Positions 7,180 to 16,380 are shown, numbered from the stretch's first letter. The stretch: DNA of 17,833 bases from an uncultured Collinsella sp. (GCA_900547285.1 URGF01000031.1:1-17833); one strand, 5' to 3'. The notes: generated by a model not told the origin, from the sequence alone. Numbers and translations are program-made.

Positions 7180-7920
7180 ATGATTGACCTTCAAACGCTG
7201 ACGATCTCTTATGGAAAGAAGGTGCTCGTAGATTCGGTGAACGCTGAGTTTGCCCCGGGTACGGTCTACGGTCTCGTCGCTCCGAACGGGCATGGAAAGA
7301 CGACGTTGCTGCGTGCGATGGCAGGTTTGCCGGGTCCTCGCGTGGACGGGAGCATCGTTCTGGATGAGGTGCAGGGTACGGGTGCGAGAGAGGTCCGTTC
7401 TATGATCTTCTATGCACCTGGTGAGGGGACGCTGCTGTATCCCGGATTGCGTGCGGAAGATCACCTCAAGATGGTTTGCGATATGTGGCCGCATGCTCGC
7501 GATATCGAAGAGATAGTGGAACAAACGCAGATAGGCGAGTTCGCGAAGATGAGGATCCGCACTCTGAGCCAGGGCATGAAGCAGCAGCTTACCCTGGCGA
7601 TTGCGTATGCGACGGGCGCGCGGTACCTTCTATTAGATGAGCCCATGAACGCGCTCGACCCCAGCAGGGTGGACTTGCATTCCGAGATTCTCAGGAAGCT
7701 GGCCGATTCTGGTACGTGCATCATCATGTCATCCCACATCTTGGATTCGGTCGATAGGCTGTGCGATGAGATTCTGTTTTTGAAGGATGGGAGGCTCATT
7801 AGAAGCATTCCGCAAGATGATGCTGCGCCGAAGTCTCCTGGATCCCATTTCGCAAAGCCTGCCGGACGCGCCGAGGGTGCGCTAAGCACGTATCGGCGAC
7901 TCTACGAAAAGGGCGGGTAG
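7180..7920 (+). CDS. ABC transporter ATP-binding protein
   Basis: A 246-residue nucleotide-binding subunit that should energise the preceding permease at the cytoplasmic membrane face. Walker A is APNGHGKTT at residues 34-42 with K40; its first residue is Ala rather than the usual Gly. The signature is LSQGMKQQ from residue 129, Walker B is YLLLDEP with D153 and E154, and the switch His is H186 in SSHILDS. ATP hydrolysis motifs are therefore intact. The ATG at 7180 is preferred because GAAAGGGG ends nine bases before it; an ATG at 7171 overlaps the permease stop but sits directly against that ribosome binding site. It is clearly related to the ATPase domain fused downstream, sharing the Ala P-loop, LYPxLxAxxHL and GMKQQ. 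The C-terminal 30 residues are hydrophilic and of no recognised domain. Confidence 0.92.
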   Translation: MIDLQTLTISYGKKVLVDSVNAEFAPGTVYGLVAPNGHGKTTLLRAMAGLPGPRVDGSIVLDEVQGTGAREVRSMIFYAPGEGTLLYPGLRAEDHLKMVCDMWPHARDIEEIVEQTQIGEFAKMRIRTLSQGMKQQLTLAIAYATGARYLLLDEPMNALDPSRVDLHSEILRKLADSGTCIIMSSHILDSVDRLCDEILFLKDGRLIRSIPQDDAAPKSPGSHFAKPAGRAEGALSTYRRLYEKGG

Positions 7921-8073
7921 AAATGCAAGTTAAAAATCTATGTGGTCAATATAATACCGTTGAACCAGCGTATCGATACCGCTCAGCCATTCGCCTCGCC
8001 CCCGTCGCACGTATCTTCATCCGGTCTGTTACTTTTAATCTAACAATTCTTTGAGGAACGTAGGTGCTTCTAA
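7921..8073 (+). promoter_or_regulatory. Intergenic gap inside the ABC cassette with a possible promoter
   Basis: This 153-bp gap is more A/T-rich than its surroundings and interrupts an otherwise tightly packed cassette. A perfect TATAAT occurs at 7950-7955, but no good -35 hexamer lies 16-18 bp upstream. No terminator hairpin is evident after the ATPase stop. A separate promoter for the fusion gene and the small secreted protein is plausible but weakly supported. Near the fusion gene, GAGGAA (8053-8058) is too far from the ATG, while TAGGTG (8061-8066) is well placed. Confidence 0.3.
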
Positions 8074-9888
8074 ATGTACTGTCGACTTCTTCTCAAACTA
8101 ATCCTAAGAGACAAGGCCGTATGGATTTGTACGCTCGTTCTCGCTGCAGCCTTTTCCGTCCCCATTGCGTTCAATTCACCCATCTACGGGCCCTTCTTTA
8201 TGAAGCAGGGCATGCAGGGCTTTGTCGACGCATTCAATACGCGCGCGCCCCAGGCCAGCGGCACAGACCTATCTCCAGAGCAGCAAAATGACGCGGAGCT
8301 TGCAAGATACGCGAACGCCGCCCTTGCCGCTCAAACCGACGCCGCCTTTCTCGATTCTGCCGAGAGCTACTACGCGCTCATGGGCGAAGGCTTCCAATCC
8401 GGGTCCATCGTGGGAGACCGAGAGACCAATGACGCAGCGCTCGCATATTGCCGTGCCCTGAGCAGCTCCGGCATCACGGATATCCCGGCCTCCGCAAGCG
8501 ATCTGCCATTCCTTTCCTTCCTGCCTTACGCCATTGCCACGGCGCCGTCTTTCCTTCCCTTCATCCCCTTCCTTCTCTCGTCGATACTCGCGCTCGGCGC
8601 CACAAGGCCCGGGACCCTGGCGGCAAAGGCGCCCGCACCCAAATTCCGGCGCCTTATCCAGATCGTGTTTTCGATAATCGTCGCGGGGACCGCGATGCTC
8701 CTCGCCGGCCTCGCACCCGGGGGCATTTACGCCTCGGTCCTAAACGGCTTCGGGCAAATTGGGTACCCGATCGCCTTCTTCCATGACGGCGCGCTTGCCA
8801 CCACGACCGCGGGAAACGTCTTCACAGCCCTGCTTCTCGCGCTGCTTGCGGGCGGAACCTTGATATCCGTTTTCTCCGCCGTCCTATCGACCGCAACGAG
8901 GCGCGTCCTCGCGGGCCCCCTTACCTCAGCGCTGCTTGTCGCGGCCCCGGCATTCCCGTTACTGTCCGATTCGGCGCTGGAGCATAACGCCGTGCTCGGG
9001 CTCCTGCCGCTGGCCGTGTTCTCGCCTATCGAGGCCACGGGTTACGTAGGATGCTTCCCGACAGAATTCATTGGCTCCGGTTCAGGCAGCGCATCGATGC
9101 TTGCCGTGGCCCTGGCATACGTCGCGGTCTTTTTTACGGTCGGCGCCGTTGCGACACGTTCCCCCAAACAGCCTGGACCCGCGAAAAAGCGCCATGGGCT
9201 CGAGCTTCTGGACGTGAGCGTGGGATACGGAAGCACGACGATACTTTCAATCGGATCGCTTTTCCTGAGCCCGGGAACGGCGGCGGGCCTCGTTGCTCCC
9301 AACGGCTCGGGGAAAACCACCTTACTTGAAGCGCTGTCGGGCCAATTTCCCACCCGCATCCGCTCGGGAAGCCTGGTGGCAGACGGAATCTGCCAACGTC
9401 GATCAGCCGAATTCGCAGAACTCGTCTACCTGAGCTCTTCAGGCGGCGCGGATCTCTATCCCACGCTATCGGCCCGCGAGCACCTCTCTTTCGTTAGGGA
9501 GGCGTGGAAATCGGCCGCCGACATCGACTCGCTCTGCGACTCCCTCGGAATCTCCCCATATCTCGACAAGCCGACCCGTAAACTCTCGACAGGAATGAAG
9601 CAGCAGGTAAAGCTTGCCATGGCGATATCGACCGATTGCCCGTACCTTATCCTCGATGAACCGCTGAACGGCCTCGATCCGGGAAAGCGGAAAACCTCCT
9701 GCGACGCGATGCGCAGCGAGGTGGCGCGGGGACGAAGCGTGCTCATCTCAAGCCATCTGCTCGACGACCTGGCAGACCTCACCAACTCGTTCTACTTCAT
9801 CGAAGCCGGCACGCTCGTGGAAAAGATCAAGTCGTCCTCGCAGACGCTCAAGCAGGAATACCTCGATACATACGAGCGAGGTGAATGA
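8074..9888 (+). CDS. Fused ABC permease-ATPase
   Basis: A 604-residue half-transporter. Residues 1 to about 370 form a membrane domain: one helix at about 14-32, a hydrophilic loop to about 145, then about six hydrophobic segments. Residues about 377-604 form the ATPase, with APNGSGKTT at 408-416 (K414), LSTGMKQQ from 504, LILDEP with D528 and E529, and H561 in SSHLLDD. The membrane part contains PGGIYASVLNGFGQIGYPI from residue 215, the signature found twice in the 740-residue permease, so all three modules appear homologous. This orientation, permease first and ATPase second, resembles ABC exporters of the MsbA or ABCB kind in order, but the topology is ABC-2-like. The start follows an in-frame TAA at 8071, with TAGGTG seven bases upstream. 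Codon choice looks richer in C-ending codons than in the upstream permease, an uncounted impression that may mean a different origin. It ends in TGA. Confidence 0.85.
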   Translation: MYCRLLLKLILRDKAVWICTLVLAAAFSVPIAFNSPIYGPFFMKQGMQGFVDAFNTRAPQASGTDLSPEQQNDAELARYANAALAAQTDAAFLDSAESYYALMGEGFQSGSIVGDRETNDAALAYCRALSSSGITDIPASASDLPFLSFLPYAIATAPSFLPFIPFLLSSILALGATRPGTLAAKAPAPKFRRLIQIVFSIIVAGTAMLLAGLAPGGIYASVLNGFGQIGYPIAFFHDGALATTTAGNVFTALLLALLAGGTLISVFSAVLSTATRRVLAGPLTSALLVAAPAFPLLSDSALEHNAVLGLLPLAVFSPIEATGYVGCFPTEFIGSGSGSASMLAVALAYVAVFFTVGAVATRSPKQPGPAKKRHGLELLDVSVGYGSTTILSIGSLFLSPGTAAGLVAPNGSGKTTLLEALSGQFPTRIRSGSLVADGICQRRSAEFAELVYLSSSGGADLYPTLSAREHLSFVREAWKSAADIDSLCDSLGISPYLDKPTRKLSTGMKQQVKLAMAISTDCPYLILDEPLNGLDPGKRKTSCDAMRSEVARGRSVLISSHLLDDLADLTNSFYFIEAGTLVEKIKSSSQTLKQEYLDTYERGE

Positions 9889-9889
9889 C

Positions 9890-10234
9890 ATGAAACTATT
9901 TGAACAGCTGAAGTCCAATGCGTCGCGCATGGCTGTCTACGCCATCCTCGTGGCAACGGCTTTATGCGGAATCGCGGCACCCGTCTATGCGCTCAACGGG
10001 GAGAAAGGCGATGTCGAACCCGCGTACATGGCTTCGACGGTTAAGGACCGGTACAAAGCCTTCTCTGGAGACACGTTTTACGTAGCAGAGTACGACACGA
10101 CCTACCGTCAGCTTCGCTACAACAAGGGCTACGACTATCTAGGCGCAGAGGCAATCAGCTATACGTCGGGTTGGTACCGCTCCAACTATGGACACATAAC
10201 CCAGTTCAAGTGTAACTACCGTGTGTACAACTAA
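9890..10234 (+). CDS. Small Sec-secreted tyrosine-rich protein, candidate bacteriocin or secreted effector
   Basis: A 114-residue protein of unknown family. The N-terminus is a clear Sec signal peptide: a charged stretch with K2, K8 and R13, a hydrophobic core from about residue 14 to 30, and a V-Y-A site giving predicted cleavage after A34. The mature part would have 80 residues, of which 13 are tyrosine, with a single cysteine near the C-terminus and an aromatic end (NYRVYN). The ATG at 9890 is one base after the TGA of the fusion gene and has GAGGTGA five bases upstream; a GTG at 9881 would overlap the ribosome binding site and is less likely. Tight coupling to the permease-ATPase gene and a strong terminator after it make it the last gene of the cassette. 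By analogy with Sec-secreted bacteriocins accompanied by ABC immunity proteins, a bacteriocin is one possibility; a signal or surface protein is another. Confidence 0.82.
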   Translation: MKLFEQLKSNASRMAVYAILVATALCGIAAPVYALNGEKGDVEPAYMASTVKDRYKAFSGDTFYVAEYDTTYRQLRYNKGYDYLGAEAISYTSGWYRSNYGHITQFKCNYRVYN

Positions 10235-10249
10235 AGCAACCGGTTGGGA

Positions 10250-10284
10250 CGAGGGGTGACGCAAAAGCGTCGCCCCTCGTTTTT
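10250..10284 (+). terminator. Rho-independent terminator of the ABC/secreted-protein cassette
   Basis: CGAGGGGTGACGC (10250-10262) pairs along its whole length with GCGTCGCCCCTCG (10267-10279), one pair being G-U, around an AAAA loop. It is followed by TTTTT. It lies 15 bp after the stop of the small secreted protein. Confidence 0.95.
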
Positions 10285-10313
10285 AACCATGTCAACTGAA
10301 CCTAGTTCAGTTC

Positions 10314-10377
10314 GGTTGATTTCCGATCTCAGCCGAACACATTGAGCGGAAAGGCCGTTCCCGCAGTCAGTCGAACG
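10314..10377. repeat. Right copy of the 64-bp direct repeat bounding the island (possible attR)
   Basis: Same orientation and sequence as 3103-3166 with two substitutions (10351 and 10371). The distance between copies is 7211 bp. It falls between the terminator of the cassette and the rpmE promoter region, which marks the right edge of the accessory segment. Confidence 0.7.
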
Positions 10378-10408
10378 TCCCCGGGGCCCTTCTCAGGCCC
10401 CGGGGACG
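10376..10408. repeat. Perfect 13-bp hairpin abutting the right repeat
   Basis: CGTCCCCGGGGCC (10376-10388) pairs perfectly with GGCCCCGGGGACG (10396-10408) around a seven-base loop. The arms begin inside the last bases of the right repeat copy. After the left copy a related but different CCTCCG/CGGAGG dyad is found at the same place, so hairpin formation may belong to the repeat itself. The T-run that follows is short and interrupted, so a terminator role is doubtful. Confidence 0.6.
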
Positions 10409-10488
10409 GCATTTTCCCAGTTGAAGGAACGGTGGAGATGTGTTTCGATGGGTCAGATTCGTGTCGTTCCGAAAAGACCGTGAACCTT

Positions 10489-10517
10489 TTGTGGGACGCT
10501 CGGCGCCGTGGTACCAT
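10489..10517 (+). promoter_or_regulatory. Predicted rpmE promoter
   Basis: TTGTGG (10489-10494), a 17-bp spacer and TACCAT (10512-10517) resemble a sigma-A promoter. Initiation a few bases downstream would place the twin-hairpin leader at the very 5' end of the rpmE transcript. Confidence 0.5.
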
Positions 10518-10530
10518 AGCCAAGTTTGTT

Positions 10531-10579
10531 GTCTTGGTCGGAAACCAAGACGCCTTATGCGCTGATCGGTAACCAGCGC
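10531..10579 (+). promoter_or_regulatory. L31 leader: two tandem hairpins before rpmE
   Basis: Hairpin 1 is GTCTTGGT (10531-10538) with ACCAAGAC (10544-10551); hairpin 2 is GCGCTG (10559-10564) with CAGCGC (10574-10579). The two carry almost the same apical sequence, GGTCGGAAACCA and GATCGGTAACCA. They lie 5' of the AAGGAG ribosome binding site of rpmE. L31 mRNA leaders thought to bind L31 for autoregulation have been described in several bacterial groups, including, as I recall, Coriobacteria; assignment to that class is by position and structure only. Confidence 0.6.
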
Positions 10580-10601
10580 CTGACTAATAAGGAGTCCTAC
10601 C

Positions 10602-11027
10602 ATGAAGCAGGGTATCCATCCCCAGTATGTCGAGTGCACGGTGACGTGCTCCTGCGGCAACACCTTCAAGACGCACGCTACCGTGTCCGAGATGAAGGTC
10701 GAGCTTTGCAACGAGTGCCACCCGTTCTACACCGGCCAGCAGAAGTTCGTCGACACCGGTGGACGCGTCCAGCGCTTCGCCGACAAGTTCGGTGGCGCCG
10801 CTGCCGCCCAGCTCAAGAAGGCTGAGGAGGCCAAGGCTGCCAAGGCCGCCAAGGCTGCTGAGGCCGAGGCCGCTCGCAAGGCCGCCGCTGAGGCTAAGGC
10901 TGCCGAGAAGGCTAAGCGTGCCGCTAAGTTCGCCGAGGAGGCTGCCAAGCAGGCCGCCGAGGCTCCCGCAGAGGCTCCCGTCGAGGAGGCCGCTGCTGAG
11001 GCCGAGACCACCGAGGCTGCTGAGTAA
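10602..11027 (+). CDS. rpmE: 50S ribosomal protein L31, zinc-binding type, with long C-terminal extension
   Basis: A 141-residue protein whose first 65 or so residues are ribosomal protein L31. It has the MKQGIHPQY start, zinc ligands C16, C18, C36 and C39 (TCSCGN and CNECHPFYTG), and the QKFVDTGGRVQRF closing segment. The four cysteines mark the zinc-binding (C+) form, part of the large subunit at the subunit interface. L31 is normally about 70 residues; here a further 75-residue tail of almost pure Ala, Lys, Glu and Arg follows, first basic and then strongly acidic from about residue 115. The tail would form a long helix or remain disordered. AAGGAG lies seven bases before the ATG. The gene has its own promoter, leader and terminator. 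Confidence 0.97.
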   Translation: MKQGIHPQYVECTVTCSCGNTFKTHATVSEMKVELCNECHPFYTGQQKFVDTGGRVQRFADKFGGAAAAQLKKAEEAKAAKAAKAAEAEAARKAAAEAKAAEKAKRAAKFAEEAAKQAAEAPAEAPVEEAAAEAETTEAAE

Positions 11028-11064
11028 ATAGCTCGCCGCGGAATCGCTCGCATTCATGGCATAA

Positions 11065-11106
11065 GGGCCGTGCATCCGTTTGGGTGCGCGGTCCTTTTCT
11101 TTTTAT
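11065..11106 (+). terminator. Rho-independent terminator of rpmE
   Basis: GGGCCGTGCATCC (11065-11077) pairs over 13 positions, three of them G-U, with GGGTGCGCGGTCC (11082-11094) around a GTTT loop. It is followed by a run of eleven bases that are nearly all T. The core of 18 bases at 11072-11089 recurs exactly in the hairpin before the YitT gene. Confidence 0.93.
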
Positions 11107-11239
11107 TGGTGCAAGCCAACCTGTCCCCATTGCACCAGATTGGTGCGAAGGGGGCAGATTGGCTTGCACCAAATGGCAGAGAGACAGCGTTTGCCCAGAT
11201 AAAACCTGCCAAAATAAACCAGTCCCTTTTTGGCAGGTT
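11106..11239. repeat. Two long hairpins between rpmE and secA
   Basis: The 341-bp gap between rpmE and secA contains no gene. After the rpmE terminator, TTGGTGCAAGCCAA (11106-11119) pairs perfectly with 11159-11172. The stem continues through CTGTCCCC with GGGGGCAG after one mismatch, and a small GCACCA/TGGTGC hairpin closes the tip, so 67 bases fold almost completely. A second hairpin, AACCTGCCAAAA (11203-11214) with TTTTGGCAGGTT (11228-11239), has a perfect 12-bp stem. These look like palindromic intergenic repeats or a very small mobile element. The secA promoter presumably lies in 11240-11340, but no clear hexamer pair was found. Confidence 0.7.
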
Positions 11240-11368
11240 GGTCGTAGTTATTACGTGGCGGTCGAGGTCGACCGTATAGGCCGTGCCTTGTTTGGCTAAA
11301 GTACATTTATCTGTGTTTAACTCGCCCAAGGCTGCATGGCGTGGGCGATGGCCAAAAAGGAAAACCAC

Positions 11369-14175
<2,807 letters not shown>

Positions 14176-14176
<1 letters not shown>

Positions 14177-15324
14177 TGGCTGAGGCTTTAGAGGTAACGC
14201 CCGCCGAGCTGGACGCGTTCGCGGACCGGCTCGGGGAGGTCGAGTCGGATCTCCATTTGGACGAAAAGCGCACGCGCGTGACCGAGCTCGAGGCCAAAAG
14301 TGTTGCCCCTGGCTTTTGGGATGACGCCGACGCCGCCCGTGCCACCATGGAGGAGATCGCGCGTACCAAGGAAGATATCGCTGCCGTGGACACCGCGCGC
14401 GGCGAGCTTTCCGATGCCCGCGCTGCGCTGGAGCTTGCCGAGGAGATGGGGGATGACCCCGACGCCGTCGCCCTTCGCGAGGAGGCTACAGCCACGGCTG
14501 AGCGCCTGGCCCGGGCCATCGATGAGCTTGAGCTTTCGAGCTGGTTTACCGGTGAGTTCGATCACGGCGATGCCATTGTGACCATCAAGCCCGGACAGGG
14601 TGGTCTGGAGGCCCAGGACTGGACCTTCATGCTCTTTAAGATGTACATGAAGTACTGCCAGCGTCGCGGCTGGAAGGTCACCATCAACGACTGTCCCGCG
14701 GCCGAGGTCATCGGCATTGACCGCGCGACCTTTACCGTCGAGGGCAAGGACGCATTTGGCATGCTGCGCGCCGAGGCCGGCGTCCACCGCTTGGTTCGCA
14801 TTAGCCCCACCGACGACAAGAAGCGCCGCCAGACCACGTTTGCCGGCGTCGAGGTCATCCCCGTGCTACCCGATGATATCGACATCGAGATCAGTCCCGA
14901 TGACATCCGCGTGGACGTGTACCACGCGAGCGGCCCGGGCGGTCAGGGCGTCAACACCACCGACTCCGCCGTGCGCGTGACGCATTTCCCCAGCGGCATT
15001 GTGGTCACCTGCCAAAACGAGCGCAGCCAGATCCAGAACAAGGCCGCGTGCATGCAGATCCTCAAGGCTCGCCTGTACGAGATTGAGCTCGAGAAGCGTG
15101 CCGAGGCGCTCGATGAGATTCGCGGACCCAAGACCACGATTGGTTTTGGCAACCAGATCCGCAGCTACGTGCTCTACCCGTACCAGATGGTCAAGGACCT
15201 ACGCACGGGCGTGGAGACCAGCAACGTCGAGGCTGTTCTTGACGATGGCGACCTGGACCCGTTTGTTATTGGCTACCATCGCTGGGCTACCGGCAACGCC
15301 GATGCAGAAGGCTCGGAGGTCTAA
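14176..15324 (+). CDS. prfB: Peptide chain release factor 2 with an SPT variant of the SPF motif
   Basis: A 382-residue release factor that should terminate translation at UGA and UAA. The class is clear from VHRLVRISP, RRQTTFAGVEV and VNTTDSAVRVTH. The GGQ catalytic motif is at residues 255-257. The tripeptide that reads the stop codon, 45 residues before GGQ as in E. coli RF2, is S210-P211-T212 rather than the canonical SPF; the ACC codon at 14809-14811 makes this unambiguous in the sequence given. The frame is uninterrupted, so the programmed +1 frameshift seen in many prfB genes is absent. The ATG overlaps the secA stop by one base (TAATG), which implies translational coupling. RF1 tripeptide PAT is not present, so a misassignment to RF1 is unlikely. 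Stop is TAA. Confidence 0.96.
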
Positions 15325-15385
15325 AACATCGGGTGGCTTCAAGCCGATGCCAAGCCCAACGGTTGGACGGGTTTGTATCCAGAAT

Positions 15386-15410
15386 AAACCCTGCGCAGGG
15401 GTGGTTTTTG
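15386..15410 (+). terminator. Weak possible terminator after prfB
   Basis: An AAACC-CTGCGCAG-GG-GGTTTTT arrangement about 65 bp after the prfB stop could form a short interrupted stem followed by a T-rich stretch. The pairing is imperfect, so this is only a suggestion. Confidence 0.25.
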
Positions 15411-15448
15411 TCCGGCGAATCGGTAGAATCGAATACAAGAAGAAGTTC

Positions 15449-15477
15449 AAAGCGCATCCGTTTGGGTGCGCTTTTTT
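15449..15477 (+). terminator. Terminator-like hairpin directly before the YitT ribosome binding site
   Basis: AAAGCGCATCC (15449-15459) pairs with GGGTGCGCTTT (15464-15474) around a GTTT loop, and TTT follows. The next bases, GAGGGAGG (15478-15485), are the ribosome binding site of the YitT gene. It could end prfB transcription or act as an attenuator of the YitT gene. Confidence 0.75.
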
Positions 15478-15489
15478 GAGGGAGGCAGC

Positions 15490-16380
15490 ATGGCATATCG
15501 TCTGGACATCAAGCGCATTCTTTCGATGAACTTCTTTCACGACCTGCCCCAGATCATGTTGGGGTGTGCCTTGGCCGCCATCGCGACCGACTTGTTTTTG
15601 ATTCCCAACGGTCTTGCCGCCGGTGGCGTTACGGGCCTTGCCACCATTATCCAGGCGGTCGGCGCGGCGCGCGGACTATCGCTTCCCGTTGGTATTCAGA
15701 CGATCGTGATGAACGCCTTGCTGTTGTTGGTCGTTATGCGCGAGGGCGGCATGTTCTACGTGGTGCAGACCGCGACGGGCTTTGTGCTGCTGGGCTTCTT
15801 TACCGATCTGTTCGCCCCGTTTGTAGCACCTCTGGCGGATGCGGACCTGATGCTCCCTGCCATGTGGGGCGGCATTATTACGGGCATCGGTTACGGCATG
15901 GTGTTGCGCGCCGGCGCCAACACCGGCGGCTCGGACACGATTGGCCAAATCATCTCGCGTAACACCTCGCTGCCGGTGGGCTCGACCGTCATGGCGATCG
16001 ATGTTGCCGTATGCGCGCTATCGGCTCCGGTCTTTTCAATCGAAAACGCACTGTATGCAGGCCTTTCGATGGTCATTAGCGGCTACGTGATCGATGCCGT
16101 GGTCGATGGTGGCAACAAACGCCGTATGGTACTCATCATCTCGGACAAGTTCCCTGATATCGCTGCCGATATCATGTATGGCCTGGGTCGTGGTTGTACC
16201 AAGTTTAAGGCGACTGGCATGTATTCGGGTGCCGAGAAGCCAGTGATTATGGTCATCGTGAGCCGTCGAGAGCTCAATACCCTCAAGACGATCGTGCGCG
16301 AGCGCGATCCTCACGCCATTGTGACGGTCGCCGACGTTACGGAAACCTTCGGTGAGGGATTCAAGGACATTAACGCGTAG
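15490..16380 (+). CDS. YitT-family membrane protein with C-terminal DUF2179 domain
   Basis: A 296-residue inner-membrane protein of the YitT family. The N-terminal two thirds contains about five or six hydrophobic helices, with the family-typical stretches FLIPNGLAAGGVTGLA near residue 35 and GANTGGSDTIGQII near residue 145. The C-terminal part from about residue 210 (RMVLIISDKFPDIAADI through TVADVTETFGEGF) is the soluble DUF2179 domain, with the GRGCTKFKATGMYSGAEK region. The biochemical role of the family is not established; transport or regulation has been suggested. The ATG at 15490 is chosen because GAGGGAGG lies four bases upstream; a GTG at 15466 would start inside the terminator hairpin. 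Its transcript either begins upstream of the hairpin or is limited by it. Confidence 0.93.
   Translation: MAYRLDIKRILSMNFFHDLPQIMLGCALAAIATDLFLIPNGLAAGGVTGLATIIQAVGAARGLSLPVGIQTIVMNALLLLVVMREGGMFYVVQTATGFVLLGFFTDLFAPFVAPLADADLMLPAMWGGIITGIGYGMVLRAGANTGGSDTIGQIISRNTSLPVGSTVMAIDVAVCALSAPVFSIENALYAGLSMVISGYVIDAVVDGGNKRRMVLIISDKFPDIAADIMYGLGRGCTKFKATGMYSGAEKPVIMVIVSRRELNTLKTIVRERDPHAIVTVADVTETFGEGFKDINA

Noticed and set aside
8064..8291. GTG-started frame overlapping the start of the permease-ATPase fusion
   Set aside because: It is out of frame with the long conserved gene and its product shows no recognisable features.
9890..9991. Lipoprotein signal (lipobox) in the small secreted protein
   Set aside because: The only signal-peptide cysteine (C26) is preceded by Leu, not Gly, Ala or Ser, and lies inside the hydrophobic core; a signal peptidase I site at V-Y-A fits better.
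9992..10234. Direct assignment of the small protein to the lactococcin 972 family
   Set aside because: Only a faint SNYGH-type resemblance near the C-terminus was seen; the characteristic overall pattern is missing, so only the gene context is comparable.
10314..10420. tRNA gene as integration target
   Set aside because: No cloverleaf, anticodon arm or T-loop consensus can be made from either repeat copy or its flanks.
10342..10572. Open frame between the right repeat and rpmE
   Set aside because: It covers the repeat, hairpin, rpmE promoter and leader; no ribosome binding site and no protein-like composition.
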